Assembly: GCA_021018815.1 (NCBI GenBank)
Contig: JAITYX010000041.1
Location: 1,488,001-1,552,000, forward strand
DNA length: 64,000 nucleotides
Direction of reading: 5' to 3'
DNA from: Talinum fruticosum
Taxonomy: Eukaryota; Streptophyta; Magnoliopsida; Caryophyllales; Talinaceae
Shown here: positions 1 through 12,658 of the stretch, one piece after another
Position numbering within the stretch: position 1 is the stretch's first letter
Layout of the letters: every line of letters begins with the position of its first letter
Translations under genes and position numbers: made by a program
The notes under the pieces: model-generated
Seen by the model: the letters and a program-made list of their open reading frames with translations, nothing else
Databases searched by the model: none
What the model was told of the DNA's origin: nothing

Positions 1-224
1 ATGTTAGAGTCATATTAGTGTAGTTTTTGTCAGTCTATTTAGAACAATTGTTTCACTTTCTTTTTAATAGGGTGGTGGGCATTCAATAGTGTTAAGATTG
101 CAATAAACTATGACACCTTTGGGGTATAGATTTATCTTTTTCTTCTCATTCTCAACACTGTAGGAGTGTCTAATTGCATTAACTGACTGACCAATTTTTT
201 GCAATTCTTATGCAGTTTGCAAGA

Positions 225-262
225 ATGGCTAGAAAAACCGACAACAACAACAACAACAACAA

Positions 263-297
<35 letters not shown>

Positions 298-2690
298 CCA
301 ACAACAACAACAGAGACAACCGGAGCAACAACAGCAGCAACAGCAGCAGCAGCAGCAACAGTCGAAACCACTGCCACAATTACAGCAACTACCAACGGAG
401 GATTTCTCTCTAAAGCAGACTTTCCCGAAAATAACCTCTTCTGATAGGCCAGTGGCAAGTGCATTTGATCTTGTTGAACCAATGCACTACCTCTACATCA
501 GAGTAGTGAAAGCTAAGGATCTGTTTGATGAAAGTAATTTGCCTGCTTTTGACCCATATGTTGAAGTGAGGTTAGGGAACTACAGAGCATTCACCAGTGT
601 TGCAGAAAAGAAGCCCAACCCTGCCTGGAACCACGTTTTTGCCTTCTCCAAGGATCGAATATACTCCCCATTTATCGAGTTTTTGCTTCGAAACAAAGAC
701 CCTGATGGAGATGGGGTGAAGGGAAGGCTGATCCTTAATGTAAATGAGGCCCCAAAACGGGTCCCACCTGATAGCCCCTTGGCTCCACAATGGTATAAGT
801 TGGAGGGGAGTGACGCTGTGAAAGGGGAGCTGATGTTGGCTGTCTGGATGGGAACTCAGGCTGATGACGCATTTACTGAAGCATGGCATTCTGATGCTGC
901 TGGGGTTAGTGGTGAAAGCATTGCAAACACAAAGTCCAAGGTTTATTTGTCCCCTAAACTGTGGCATCTTAGGATAAATGTAATTCAGGCCCAGGACTTG
1001 GAGATTAAAAATAGAAATAGGAGGCCAGAAACTTTTGTGAAGGCTATGTTTGGGAATATGACATTGAGGACTAAGGTTTCTTTTAGCAGGAATGTTAATC
1101 CAATGTGGAATGAGGATTTGATGTTTGTCGCTGCTGAACCCTTTGAGAATCCATTGGTTTTGACTGTTGAAGATAGGGTTGCCAACAACAAGGAGGAGAT
1201 TCTTGGTAAGTGTGTGATTCATGTGGGAAAACTGGAGAGGCGGTTAGGTGCCAATCCAGTTGATTCTATGTGGTTTAGTCTTGAGACGCCAGTGTCATCA
1301 GAGGGTGAGGATGGGAAAAACAATGAGCTGAGATTCAACAGTAAGATACAATTAAGGGCCTCATTGGATGGTGGGTATCATGTTTTCGATGAGACCATAC
1401 ATCACAGTAGTGATCTTAGGCCAACCGTTAGGCAGTTATGGAAACAGCGAATTGGGGTTTTGGAATTAGGAATTTTGAATGCTACAGGGTTACCTCCAGT
1501 GAAAAAGAAAAATGGACAAGGAAGAACAGATGCCTATTGTGTGGCTAAATACGGACAGAAATGGGTCCGAACCAGAACAATAGTAGACAGCTGCTCACCT
1601 CAGTGGAATGAGCAGTACACTTGGGAAGTTTTCGACCCTTGCACTATGATCACAGTTGGGGTTTTTGATAACTTCCATTTGCAAGAGGCGAATGGAGGGG
1701 AGCCCCAGACTCAAAGATAGGCAAGTTAAGGATACGTTTGTCAACGCTTGAAATCAATAAGATCTATACACACTCATACCCACTTCTTGTCTTACACCCT
1801 CAGGGTTTGAAGAAGATGGGAGAGGTCCAATTAGCTATTAGATTCAGCTGCTCATCTTACTTCAACTTGTTACAAGTTTACACTCAACCTATTCTCCCCG
1901 GAATGCATTACACCCACCCTTTATCCTTATATCAGCAAGGCTGTCTAAGACACCAAGCCACTCAGTTGCTCACAATGAGATTGGGGCGTTCAGAGCCGCC
2001 ATTAAGGAGGGAAGTTGTCGAGTATATGTTGGATTACGGTTCAAGTTTGTGGAGTAAGCGAAGGACCACAGCCAACTTTCAGAGGATCAAGGCTGCCCTT
2101 TCTAGCCTAGAATATCTAAGGCGATGGTTTGATCTGGTTTGCTGCTGGAAGAAGCCATTTCTCACAATAACAATGCATTTCCTGTTATTATTCCTCGTCT
2201 TCTTCCCCGAATTCATCGTTCCCACTCTATGTTTCTACCTCTTCGTAATTGGGATATTGAACTATCGATCAAGGTCACGAGAACCCCTCACATGGACCCT
2301 CAATTGTCCTGCATTGAGAGATTAACTCAGGATGATCTAGATGAGGAATTTGATGGTATACCTACTACTTGCAAGAACAACGAAGCTCTGAAACTACGGT
2401 ATGATCGGCTGAGGATGGCTGCAGGGCAAGTGCAATCACTGCTTGGAGACTTGGCTACTCAAATGGAGAGACTACAATCGCTTTTGAACTGGAGGGATCC
2501 TAGAGCTACTACCTTATTTGTGAGCTTTTGTTTTGTTGGAGGGATCTTTGTGTATCTTATTCATGTTAGAATGATGATCGTGGTGCTCGCGTTATACATA
2601 CTCCGGCACCCTAGGTTCAAAAGCAAGCTTCCGTCTGCACCAGTGAATTTCCTCCGGAGGTTGCCCGCAAAAACGGATTCTTTGCTTTGA
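225..2690 (+). CDS. MCTP-family protein (C2 domains + C-terminal membrane region), frame interrupted
   Basis: This is a multiple C2 domain and transmembrane region protein, the plant family of FTIP1 and QUIRKY. These ER-anchored, lipid- and Ca-binding tethers act at ER-plasma membrane contacts and plasmodesmata. Read through its breaks it is about 820 residues. A Gln-rich leader is followed by the family signature TEDFSLK, then three C2 domains starting near DNA 485, 960 and 1450 (cores NPAWNHVF, NPMWNEDL, SPQWNEQYTW). A C-terminal region with hydrophobic segments near 2165-2260 and 2515-2605 ends RRLPAKTDSLL, close to the usual family C-terminus. ATG 225 is chosen because it follows a pyrimidine tract and TGCAG (211-215), which looks like a leader-intron acceptor. 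Each of three breaks equals one missing base: the A-run 233-237, about 1700-1707, and 2278-2281. At the last, CGAG read as CAGAG restores the frame. The strong conservation suggests assembly errors rather than a dead gene. The alternative is a recent pseudogene. Confidence 0.88.
239..365 (+). repeat. CAA/CAG trinucleotide repeat coding poly-Gln
   Basis: This is an interrupted CAA/CAG microsatellite. In the frame that continues into the C2 domains it encodes an almost pure Gln run, broken by His, Arg, Pro and Glu. The other frames give poly-Asn/Ser and poly-Thr/Ala. The leader of MCTP proteins is normally short and not Gln-rich. Confidence 0.9.
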
Positions 2691-3250
2691 TACAACTTAT
2701 AAGATCGATAATACTTTTAATTTCTTCTATAAAAGGGTCGTAATTCTTTGTTGCCACTCTCTGTTTCCTTTGTTGGTAGTTTATATATGCAGCACATTTC
2801 TCTCAGTAAATGATTTAATTCCTTCTTTACATAATATTCTTTGTTTGTCAAAGATAAATAATTTCCTTGATGCCACCCTCTGAGACGCGACAAATAAGTA
2901 TTTAAGACCTGCTCATGCTTAGTGGATCTTAAATTTGTTAGATGCATATGACAGAATAGTCAACAATATATAGTCAATCTGATAACCTCATCATAAAAAC
3001 ACAATTAATATTTATTAGTCAATTTGATGGTTTTACTAGTGAGATTTGTGTGACTCTCTTACTTAAGACATTAGTCGCGCAACATAACTCTTGTATAAGA
3101 CATACTAGTCTCACCATAACTCTTGTATAAGACGATTTTACATTAAGAATTTGTATAATTAGAAAACTAGTGATCCAACACCCCGATCGTGACATTTTTG
3201 TTCAGCAATATCTTTTCTTGTAGGTGCTTTTACTTCATTTCCAAATTATG
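2691..3250. other. 3' flank of the MCTP gene, no gene seen
   Basis: This is AT-rich sequence without a credible reading frame. It presumably includes the MCTP 3' UTR at its start. A short direct repeat containing AACTCTTGTATAAGAC occurs near 3083 and 3119. Element A begins just downstream. Confidence 0.6.
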
Positions 3251-3255
3251 AATGG

Positions 3256-4860
3256 TGAAGGTTTGCTCGGGAGAGACTCGAATCACCCTAGAGGGGGTGA
3301 ATAGGGTGGTGGAAGATTTTTCCGAAAGTCAAAGACTTTTGATCAAGGCACGAGATAGAGGCGGATTCCGAGTGTGAAATGGGGTCACAAAAGTATGTAC
3401 TCGAATTGCAGTAAAGAGTAAAGAAGCGAGATAAAGCTGAAACTTGAATCGCCTGCGAGTCTAGAATGCACTCGGAAAGTGAAAACACAGAAAGTACGTG
3501 GACACGCTCCTGGGGCAAAAACCACGGACCGTGCTAATCCAAGCACGAAGTCAAATCCACTGCTTTGAGTCCACAAAATACCGTAGACTGACCGAACCCG
3601 AGTTGCTCCCTTATACAACTCTTTATAAGTTTTTCCTAGACTCGAAGTTCCCTTATCTCGATCTAGTACTTTCTAGCTGAGATAACCCTTACAGCTAGGG
3701 ACAACTAAGCTGAGTTAACTCTTGCAGCTCGGTCAAGGGACCTTACTTAGACAAGTAAGAAAGATAGTGTTTGTAACTAAGTACAAGACCTTACAACTCG
3801 GAATATTATGAGTTACGAGTGGGAGTTGTAAGTAGAAGATTGAGAATGAATACAACGACTTTGCTCAAGTATATGTATTAACAATAAGTTCGGCAATCTT
3901 CAAGTCTTAAGAGTTGACTTCTATTTATAGATGACCGAGCAACATAGCCGTTGAGTCCATCTTCCGACCGAGAGTCCTTTCGACCGTTGTTAAGGACTTT
4001 TTGAGTCACTCGGAAAGTATCCGTTGAGATATGAACGTTGGGCAACGGTTCTTAACTCCTTTAAAAGTCCCAAAACCACTCGGCGGTGTCTTGAAAGATA
4101 AGGTGGAAACCACCGTTAAGCTTAGTGTTTCGAGTTTTCCGGATTTGGAAACAGACAGCCACGACACAATCTTTTGGGGCTAGGTCGGAGAATGGGAAAA
4201 ACCATGTCTGTTGGTGATTTGACGTTTTGAAGCCAGGTTACTTTTGTATTTCAAAAGTATATCCTCGTTTGAATAACCTACAAAAGTAAATCAAATTGGT
4301 TCTCAAAGTATAGAATACTTTGGTCCAAGATTAGACACAGATAATAATATAATTGAGATAATTAAATGACTAATTATCCGAGTTAGAAAAGGAATGGAAT
4401 TTTACGAGTCTAATATCCATGAAACTCAAAAATTCCATCCGAGTTAGTCTAGGCGAGAATCAAGTTAAATAAGAAAACATCGAGTGAAATAAACTTGATC
4501 TAGACTAAGCATGGTTCGGACTAGAAGTACCGACTATAACAGAGTAGAACCTGTAATATGAAGTCGGACTCGAGTGCGGTTATGCGAGTACTAGTCATTT
4601 GAACATGCAATAATTCTAAGTGATGAGAGACTCGGAACTGGGTATACAATAGTAAGTATAGATATGCTTTACGAGTCTCACGAGACAAGTAAGAATACAT
4701 GAGATAAATGCTATATCACTTAGAGGAAATATTATATCACTCGGAAAAGTTTCTAAGGTACGAGAGAATGACTTGAAATCAAAACTCTATAAGTGAGAAA
4801 GCCTTATACCCGATTCCTTTGGTAGAACTCGAAATGTGTGGAGTAAATTCCGAGTCTTCA
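3256..4860 (-). repeat. 3' LTR of element A
   Basis: This LTR is 1605 bp, begins TGAAGG and ends CTTCA on the plus strand. It is a direct repeat of 12659-14277 with scattered substitutions and indels. A TATA-like CTATAAATAG reads on the minus strand at 3921-3930. Many of its differences from the other LTR are CGAG against CAGAG or CTG (for example 4540-4544 and 4681-4684). Confidence 0.93.
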
Positions 4861-5585
4861 ATCTCCCCTTTTGATGAAAGGCATTCCATACTTAGACAAA
4901 AACTTTGTTAGTGATACGAGATCTGTTTTTGTATACTTGCACGAGAAAATAAGACAAGTAAAGCAAGCTTAAAGTATCGGATCATAGATATCAATGAAAT
5001 GATGCTAACTCGAAATGATTGCAATAAACAATAAACTCGGAGAGTTTTGAAGAGAAAGCGATAATTCATTGAAGTTAAAAAAATTACATACGAGAGGTGG
5101 AGAGTGAGAAAGCTCCCCTAAACAAGACAACAAATTTTTCTATCTATATTCTCCCCTTGCCTTTCACCAAAAACAAAAAAATGGGAAGAATACAACAGGT
5201 AGTACATATTTGATGTCCGGACAAAAAATAAGTAAAAGAAAATAGAATTTCAGGAAGAAGAAGAATCGGCGGACTTTGGAGTTGTGACACGAGTGCATGG
5301 TGTCTACCTAAGAAGGAAAGGGGTTGTCCGAGTGGAAGAGGAAGAGGCGAGAGGTACGCCGGCGCTGGTAGGATCTTGACGATGTGCTTGAGCGCGGCGG
5401 AGGGAGGACAGGGATCGTTGTCAAGGGCTCGGCTACGAGTGGTCGACCCAGAACAAGAGGATCCAGAGGTTCCTCCCTGTGGACCTCGGTAGGCTGGAGG
5501 GTCCTGCTCGGTCGACCCGCTGCAGTTGTTTCTTGTGCGGCTAGGTTTTCTAACCCACTCGGACCGTTGTCCGAGTTGAGTACTT
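4861..5585 (-). other. Polypurine tract and untranslated 3' part of element A
   Basis: Next to the 3' LTR the minus strand reads AAAAGGGGAGAT (4861-4872), a typical polypurine tract for plus-strand DNA priming. The rest, up to the third ORF, has no credible coding sequence. Copies B and C share its start but break off at their junction near 55825. Confidence 0.75.
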
Positions 5586-6933
5586 CTAGTTGAGCTGCAG
5601 GAGCGGTTTTACCCTCACTTGTCCCTCCTTCTTCTTCTTCTTTGTGTTGCTCCCTTTGCCTAGGAGGAGCTCCCTCGGCCGCGAGCTCCTCGGCTCTGCT
5701 TCTTCTCGGTCTTCTTCTCCATCCTCCCCGCTGTCCGAGGAGGAGGTCTTGGTCGGGCTCGAGGACGCTTCGGATGAGTCCGAGTCGTCATGATCCTGAG
5801 ATGCCTTGGACCTTCTCTCCTGGAGGAGCTCAATCAGCTCCTTTGCTCCTTCACCAAGGCCTTCATCTCGAGGAGCACCTCTTGCTGCTCTCGGATCTAA
5901 GATTGGGCTGTTTTTTGGTTGATGGCCATAGGCGATAGACAGTCTTGAATGACCGGAGCATGTCCCTGAATTCGGAGGACACGAGTTGATTTTGTCCAAG
6001 AAAGCGAGAGGACAAAATGGAGGAGAAAGACTTAGATACACCTGAGGTGGAGGCACCACCAGGTGGGGTAGGGAGAGAGAGAGGGGCTTCTTTACGAGTT
6101 TGAGGCAAAGAAGGTGGCCTCGGCTACGAGCTGTGTACCTAGATACCAGGTTGAGTCTCTTGGTACCGTACCCTGAAGTTCCTTTTTGCCGACAACAACG
6201 ACGACCTCGAAACGACGTTTGGGTCTAAGGGAGAGGAACTTTGAATTGTTTAAATACAAGGGTGAGAAGAGCACCGAAAGGAAGAGGGGTGTTCTTCTTA
6301 TTTTGGAGTTGAGCTGGCACAGCTGCCATCCGCTCAATGATGGAGGGGAAAAGGTCTACTTCGTAGCCCTCAAGAATGTCAAAAAGAGCTTTTAAATGTT
6401 TGGAGTTGGGGTTCTCCTTGCTGGAATGCTTTGAGAGAAAAGATTCTCATCGGCAAGAAGCACAGAAGACGTGCTTCTTACTTGAGTTGAGTCACTCAAA
6501 AATTTTTACATGACTCGGGGAACTCTTTTGCGTATTTTTCAAAGAAGTCATTAGCGACTTTAGTGAAAGGAATGGGGTTTCTGTTCAAGAAAAGAGAGGA
6601 GACCTTGAACAAGCGGTGGAGGAGAGAGGTGTTGATACAAACGGTAACGTTACGGACCCCGGAGGTTAGGACACGTTCAAAGCTAGTGAGGTGAGTGTAA
6701 AACTCGAGAGACGAGTTCGGGATAAATGAACTCGCTGAAATAAAGAAAATTATAAACACCGGTGGTTTGGATGTGTGGCAACCACGAGAATTTTGTGGTT
6801 GGAAAGAACTTGTCATCCAGCGTAAGATCTTGGGTGACAACGGGTTTAGAAGAAGAAGAGCCTTCTTGGCTTTTTGTGCGTGGCTTCTTCGAGGAAGAGC
6901 CAAGAAAGTCGGGATATTACCTCTCTTAGGCAT
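5586..6933 (-). pseudogene. Third ORF of element A: plant transposon protein-like domain + coiled coil, frameshifted
   Basis: The frame starts at ATG 6933 (MPKRGN) and lies downstream of pol in the same sense. The 145-residue first part contains a segment like the 'putative plant transposon protein' domain (SSLEFYTHLTSFERVLTSGV). Frameshifts follow. The second part (to 5586) holds an acidic/Ser-rich tail after a Glu/Lys-rich helix (EGAKELIELLQERRSKAS). Copies B and C carry the same ORF. It sits where other Sireviruses carry an env-like ORF, but I see no signal peptide or membrane segment. Function unknown. Confidence 0.65.
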
Positions 6934-7179
6934 TTTGAAGGAGAAAAAGAAGAGAAGTGAAACTTTGAGAGAAAGTAGAAGAGAGTAGGTTGACGAGAGT
7001 GAAAGAAAAAGAGTAGAAGAAAGAGTTAAGAGCAGTTGGGCTTACTTGAGATGAGCTTCACGTCGCTTGAAAATGTCCGAGAGATCACTTGTAGACGTAG
7101 AGAGCTTGCGCGAGAAGTTTCGGTTTTGAGAGAGAGAGTACATGAAATGTAAAGTAGCGAGACGAAGGTGAATAGGCGC

Positions 7180-7189
7180 TATTTATAGA
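7180..7189 (-). promoter_or_regulatory. TATA box upstream of the third ORF (element A)
   Basis: CTATAAATAG reads on the minus strand about 250 bp before the third-ORF ATG. The box and its surroundings (followed by CGCC) are kept in copies B and C. This suggests a dedicated Pol II promoter between pol and the third ORF, which is an inference from sequence only. Confidence 0.55.
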
Positions 7190-7598
7190 AAAAATGAACG
7201 TCCTTCAACGCAACGCTATTTGTATCCGTTCGACTCGGCTCTTTCATCGAGTCACCTCGGACCGGTGTGACGGTTCTCCTTCCAACGGTTCAAATTCGAG
7301 CGGTTGGACTTCCAACGGCTAGAAGTCCGATCACGGTGAGCGAGAGAGAGAAAAGATTTTGAAAAATAAATTACGAAATTCTCCACTTATCTAGAGATGA
7401 TTGCGAGAGATTTGATGTCCACTTTTCTCAACGTCCGAGTTTGACTCGGATAAGCTTTCGAGTGACTCGAAACTAGAAATGAATAATAACTATCAGCTCG
7501 AGTATCACGAAATCAACTGAACAAATGGTTATTAAAGATTTGAACGCACATAACACATAATCATGCAATGAAAGTTTTCACATAAGAAAAATAAATAA

Positions 7599-10500
7599 TT
7601 ATGCATTTAACATTCCAAGTTCATTCCTAAGGAAACAGAACTGATCTTCACCAAGAGGCTTAGTAAAGATATCGGCTAATTGAAGATTAGTAGGAATGAA
7701 TTCAAGTTCGATATCACCTTTCTCAGAATGATCTCTTAAGAAATGATACCGACCTCAATGTGTTTTGTTTTTGAGTGCTGAACCGGATTTTTGGTGATGC
7801 TGATTGCACTTTGATTATTACACTTGATTGGAAGCTGTTTTGAAAGCAAGTCCAAGATCTCTCAAGTGTTGCTTTATCCATAGAATCTGTGCATAGCATG
7901 CTCCGGCTGCAATATACTCGGCTTCAGCAGTTGATAGAGCCACCGAGTTTTGCTTCTTTGAGTGCCAAGATATTAAGGATTGACCCAGAAATTAGCACGC
8001 TCCTGAAGTGCTTTTTCTATCAACTTTGTATCCAGCGTAATCCGCATCCGAGTATCCGAGTGAGAGTCGGTTCGAGTCTCTTGAGTACCATAGACCTAAG
8101 TTACGAGTCCCTGCAAGATATCCGAATATTCTCTTCACCGCAGTGAGATGTGATTCTTTTGGATTAGCTTGGAATCTTGCGCATAACCATACACTGAACA
8201 TTATATCCGGCCGGCTGGAAGTAAGTTATAGCAAAGATCCAATCATACCTCGATAGAGTTTTGATCTATTGCTTTACCTTTCTCGTCCGAGTCAAGTTTT
8301 ATACTGCTTGCTCATGGGTGTAGATGCGTGCTTTGTATCTTGGAGTTTGTATTTCTTCAGCAGCTCCTTAGTATACTTTGATTGATGGACATAGATTCCA
8401 TCTTTGTCTTGTTTGATTTGTAGATTAAGGAAGAAATTGAGTTCTCCCATCATACTCATTTGGAATTCTCGACTCATTAACTCGAGAAAATTCTCGGCAC
8501 GAGAATTTCATTAGTTGCTCCAAAAATTATATCATCAACATAGATCTGAACAATAAGGAAATCTGTCCCCTTGGTTTTAATAAAGAGAGTTTTGTCGATC
8601 TGATCTCTTCTAAAATCATTTTAAACCAAGAAATTGCTCAGTCTTTCATACCAAGCTCGAGGAGCTTGTTTAAGACCATAAAGAGCTTTTTGAAGTCTAA
8701 AAACATGATTTAGAAATTCTGAATTTTCAAAACCAGGAGGTTGCTCGACATAGACTTCCTCTTCAATCAAACCATTGAGAAAAGCACACTTAACATCCAT
8801 TTGATAGAATTTGATACTCATGCTTGATGCAAATGCCAACAAGATTCTAATGGCTTCAATTCTGGTAATAGGTGCAAAGGTTTCCCCACAATCAATCCCT
8901 TCTTCTTGATTGTAACCTTGAGCCACAAGTCTAGCCTTGTTTCGACTACTAACCCACCTTCATCCAGTTTGTTCTTGAAAACCCATTTGGTTCCTATGGC
9001 TGGGTGGTCGGAAGGTAGTTTGGTCGGAGTCCGAGACTTGGTTTCTTTCGAATTGATTGAGTTCCTCTTGCATGGCCTCTACCTATTCGGGTTCATTAAT
9101 TTAGGGCCTCTAGTGCATTTTGGGTTCGATTAATGAAATGAATGCGGTGAATGCACATAGATTATGAAGAGAGGAACGAGTTCTTACCCCATTGTTGATA
9201 TCGGATAATATGTTTTCTAGTGGGTGACTAGAAGCATACTTGAAAGCTCTACTGTTCTACGATTCACCAGATTTGTAGGCTGAACTGCTTGATCTTCGAA
9301 GCTTGGTGCGAGTGATCGGTTTGTTCTTCGACATTCGAGCGAGGCTCTTGAATTGTCTCATTACGAGTCACTTCGTTACGAGTGACTTCATTACGAAGTT
9401 GGTTGAGTTTGAATCTTGGCGGATTCATGTTCATCACTATCATCATCTCTGCTGAGCTTCGGATCCGAGTATGAAGACTCACTTGGTTTTTCTATTCAAG
9501 CTCATCAAACACAACGTGGAAGCTTTCTTCCACTTTGTTAGTTCTCTTATTGAAAATGCGATAAGCTTTACTATGAGAAGAATAACCCGAGAAAAATACC
9601 TTCATCCGACCGAGACATCAAACTTGGTCGGGTGATCCTTACCATTGTTATGAACAAAACACTTGCATCCAAAAGGCTTGAAATAGGAAATATTGGGTTT
9701 CTTCCCTTTGTAGAGCTCATAAGGTGTTTTCTTCGAGTATGGGTCCGATGAGGCATCTGTTCAAAGAGTAGTTGGTCTGTGTTGATCGCCTCGGCCCAGA
9801 AATAGTAAGGTAAATTGTGCTCAATCATCATTGTCCTTGCTATTTCTTCAAGAGTTCTGTTCTTTCTCTCCACAACTCCATTTTGTTGAGGAGTTCGGGT
9901 CTTGAGAAGTTGTGAGAGATTCCATTCTTGTCGCGAAAAGAATTATGAGTAGTCAAACTCTCTTCTATTGTCGGTTCGATTCTCCGAATGCGAGTGCGAG
10001 ACTCAACTTGGATTTTTCTACAGAGCTTGCTTGAACTCCTTAAACGCTTCATTTTTGTGCTTAAGAAAACACACCCAGGTAAACCGTGAATAATCATCAA
10101 TAATAACAAATATATATGATTTACCTCCCGAGGCTCTTAACAGGGATTTCACCACATAAGTCCATATGCAGCAGCTCAAGCACTTTGGATGTGGAAGCTG
10201 TCTTCAGAGATTTGAATGAAGATCGACTTGTTTCCCTCTTGTGCATGCTTCACAAACTTTATCTTTCTCAAAAGTACGAGTTAGGTAAACCTCTAACCAA
10301 ACCATGAGATGCCAATTTCTTAATAGTATGCATGCTAATATGGCCTAATCTCCGATGCCATGTCCATGAGTTATCATGAAAGGATGCTTTTAAACAAGAT
10401 AAGTTCGACTCGGGTCGAGAAGAGGAATAATATAAGTGTTACCTGATCTTTTACCGAGAGTTTGATCTCCTTTGTGGTATCATCAGAAATATAATAATTG

Positions 10501-12600
10501 GTCCGAGTAAATCTTACCTCTTGACCTTTATCACATAATTGAGAGATGCTTGAGCGGATTGTACTTTAATCCTTTGACAAGGTAAGCTGGGCTGACCAGA
10601 TTGCTTCCCTTTTCAATCTTGCCTATCCCAATTATCTTGCCTTTGCTATTATCCCCAAAAGTGACTTTTCCTCCTTTATGCTTTTCTAACTTAGAAAAGA
10701 GTCACGAGTCTCTCGACATGTGGCGTGAGCATCCACCGTCCAGTACCGGTGTCCTTTTGCTCTTTTACGAGTACCCTACAAAACAGAGACAATCTATACC
10801 CTTCTTACTTCCTCTAACGAACCCGAGTAACATTCTTTACTGTGGTCCTTTTACGAGGAAGAAGGTTTTTCGAAACCCATATTTGAATGACTTTGGGCTT
10901 GGTCCGATTCCGAGTCTTACGTGTAGAGAGCTGAGTCCGTATCTCTTTCTTTTGAAAAACTTTTCCTTTGGGAAGCTGGAGGTGATGGTTTCTTCTTGTA
11001 AACTAATATGGACTTAGTCCTTCTTTCATTTTTATGAATAGGACCATGCACAGCTTTCCTAAACTTTATAGTTCGGGAATCATTTTTGAAAAGCTACGAG
11101 TAGGAATTGGATTCCTCCTCTTTGTTGAAACCAAGACCTTCCTTTACGAAAGAGACACATTGGGATCCTAAGAGCATGTTAAGGTTTTTCTAACCTTGAG
11201 TGAACTTTAATACAAGATCTTGAGACTCATTGAGCTTTTGCTTTAGCTCCTTATTTTCTTTTACGAGTAACTCGGACTCGGTCTCATTGGATTGAGCACT
11301 AGTCTTGAGTTTTTTAGTGTAAGTCTCAGTTTTCCAATTCATTTTTCAAAGAAATGCTCTCGGAGGAAATTGACTCAAGTTGTTCTTTGAAACGAGAAGA
11401 ATCGGAATTGGACTTTTCTTCCAAAGTGAAAATATACTTGGCTAGATCAACTTTGGAGAATTTAAGGAAGTATTCAATTACCTCTTGAGGATTTGTTTCC
11501 TCACCGTCCGAGTCCGAGTCCGACTCTACTTCGACTTCGAGTCAAAGATTGCCATCGGACATTTTGAATCATCCGAGTCCTCGTCATCTTCCGATGAGTC
11601 CTCATCACTCCATGTGGCCATCATGGCCCTTTTCTTCTTTCTGTCCCTTTTTCTCTTTGGACGAGTCTTTGACTATGTGATCCTTGCTTGCCACATTCAA
11701 AACAGACCGAGTTTTTAGTCAAAGATAACTTCGAAGGAGAAGAGTATTTACCTTTCCTGTCCTTCTTGTCCCTTTTGTAGAACTCTTCTTTTGGCTTCTT
11801 ATCCCATCTTTTGTGCTTCATCATTCTCTTGAAGCCTCTTACAATAAGTGCCATGGGATCCTCTTCGAGTCGGAGGAACTCGGCTTCTCTCGGTTTCGAG
11901 GTTTTTAGCGCTATGTTCTTTTTGGTGCTGCCCTCGGCATCCTCCTCTTCCAGGTGGATTTCATGAGTAGGAAGCTTTCCAATGAGCTCGTCCGGCTTTA
12001 GAAGTGATAAGTCCTAAGCCTCTTCTATGGCAATCACCTTGGGACCCTATCTTCTCTTGGGTAGACTTCGAGTATTTTTACGCACATTTCCTCGTGGGAA
12101 ATCTTCTTACCCAGAGATTTGAAATTGTTGGTAATCTCGGTGAATCGAATGAACATCCGAGTGATGTTTTCTTTTGGCTCCATCTTGAATAGCTCATATT
12201 TATGAAGATACTGGCTTATCTTCGCTTGTCTAACCTGACTTGTACCTTCGTAAGTGTTGACCGGGGTGTCCCACACTTCTTTGGCGGAGTCATAGGCGAG
12301 ATACTCGATTGTATTCTTCGAGCTGATGGCGCACATCGGAATGTTCATTGCCTTGAAATTCTTTCCGAACTTCTCTGCTTCCCTGGAGAAAACTCAGCCT
12401 TTGTCTTGGGAACGAGTCTAAATTCTTCTGTCTTCATGGGAATGTAGTTTCCTTTCTGTATGGTGTCCCAAACATCTTCATCATGATCCAGGAGGAAACA
12501 TTCCATGAGTTTCTTCCAAGTGCACGAAATTTGATCCTTTGAATTTTGGTGGTCTGCTGGAAGATCTTCCTTCATCGAAGTCTCCTTTGTTACGAGCCAT
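7599..12600 (-). pseudogene. Gag-Pol of element A (Sirevirus copia), multiple frameshifts
   Basis: Translation would start at ATG 12600 (MARN, as in copies B and C) and end at TAA 7599-7601 after GMLNA. Recognisable parts in order are: Gag (WKKLMECFLLDHDEDVW, near 12500), a CCHC-type zinc knuckle (CFECGKQGSH, near 11700), integrase C-terminal part (MMIEHNLPYYFWAEA, near 9800), reverse transcriptase ([16 protein letters not shown] near 8900, CAFLNG, ALYGLKQAPRAWYERL near 8650), the YVDD catalytic box near 8530, and RNase H near 7900-8200 (SDADYAG, DRKSTSGAC). At least six frame changes separate these blocks. The product would give virus-like particle, protease, integrase and reverse transcriptase functions if intact; as written it cannot. 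Confidence 0.88.
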
Positions 12601-12644
12601 TTGATCTTTAGACCTTGGATGGTTAGATCCTTTTTGAAAGGCTA

Positions 12645-12656
12645 GGCTCGATACCA
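12645..12656 (-). promoter_or_regulatory. Primer binding site of element A (initiator-Met type)
   Basis: The minus strand reads TGGTATCGAGCC two bases inside the 5' LTR. The usual initiator-Met site is TGGTATCAGAGCC, so CAGAG appears as CGAG here. The same shortened form occurs in elements B, C and H. Confidence 0.85.
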
Positions 12657-12658
12657 AT

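Noticed and set aside
132..482. Ala/Val-rich 116-codon minus-strand frame and poly-Asn/poly-Thr frames over the CAA/CAG tract
   Set aside because: They are translations of the trinucleotide repeat in the wrong frames. Only the Gln frame joins the C2 domains.
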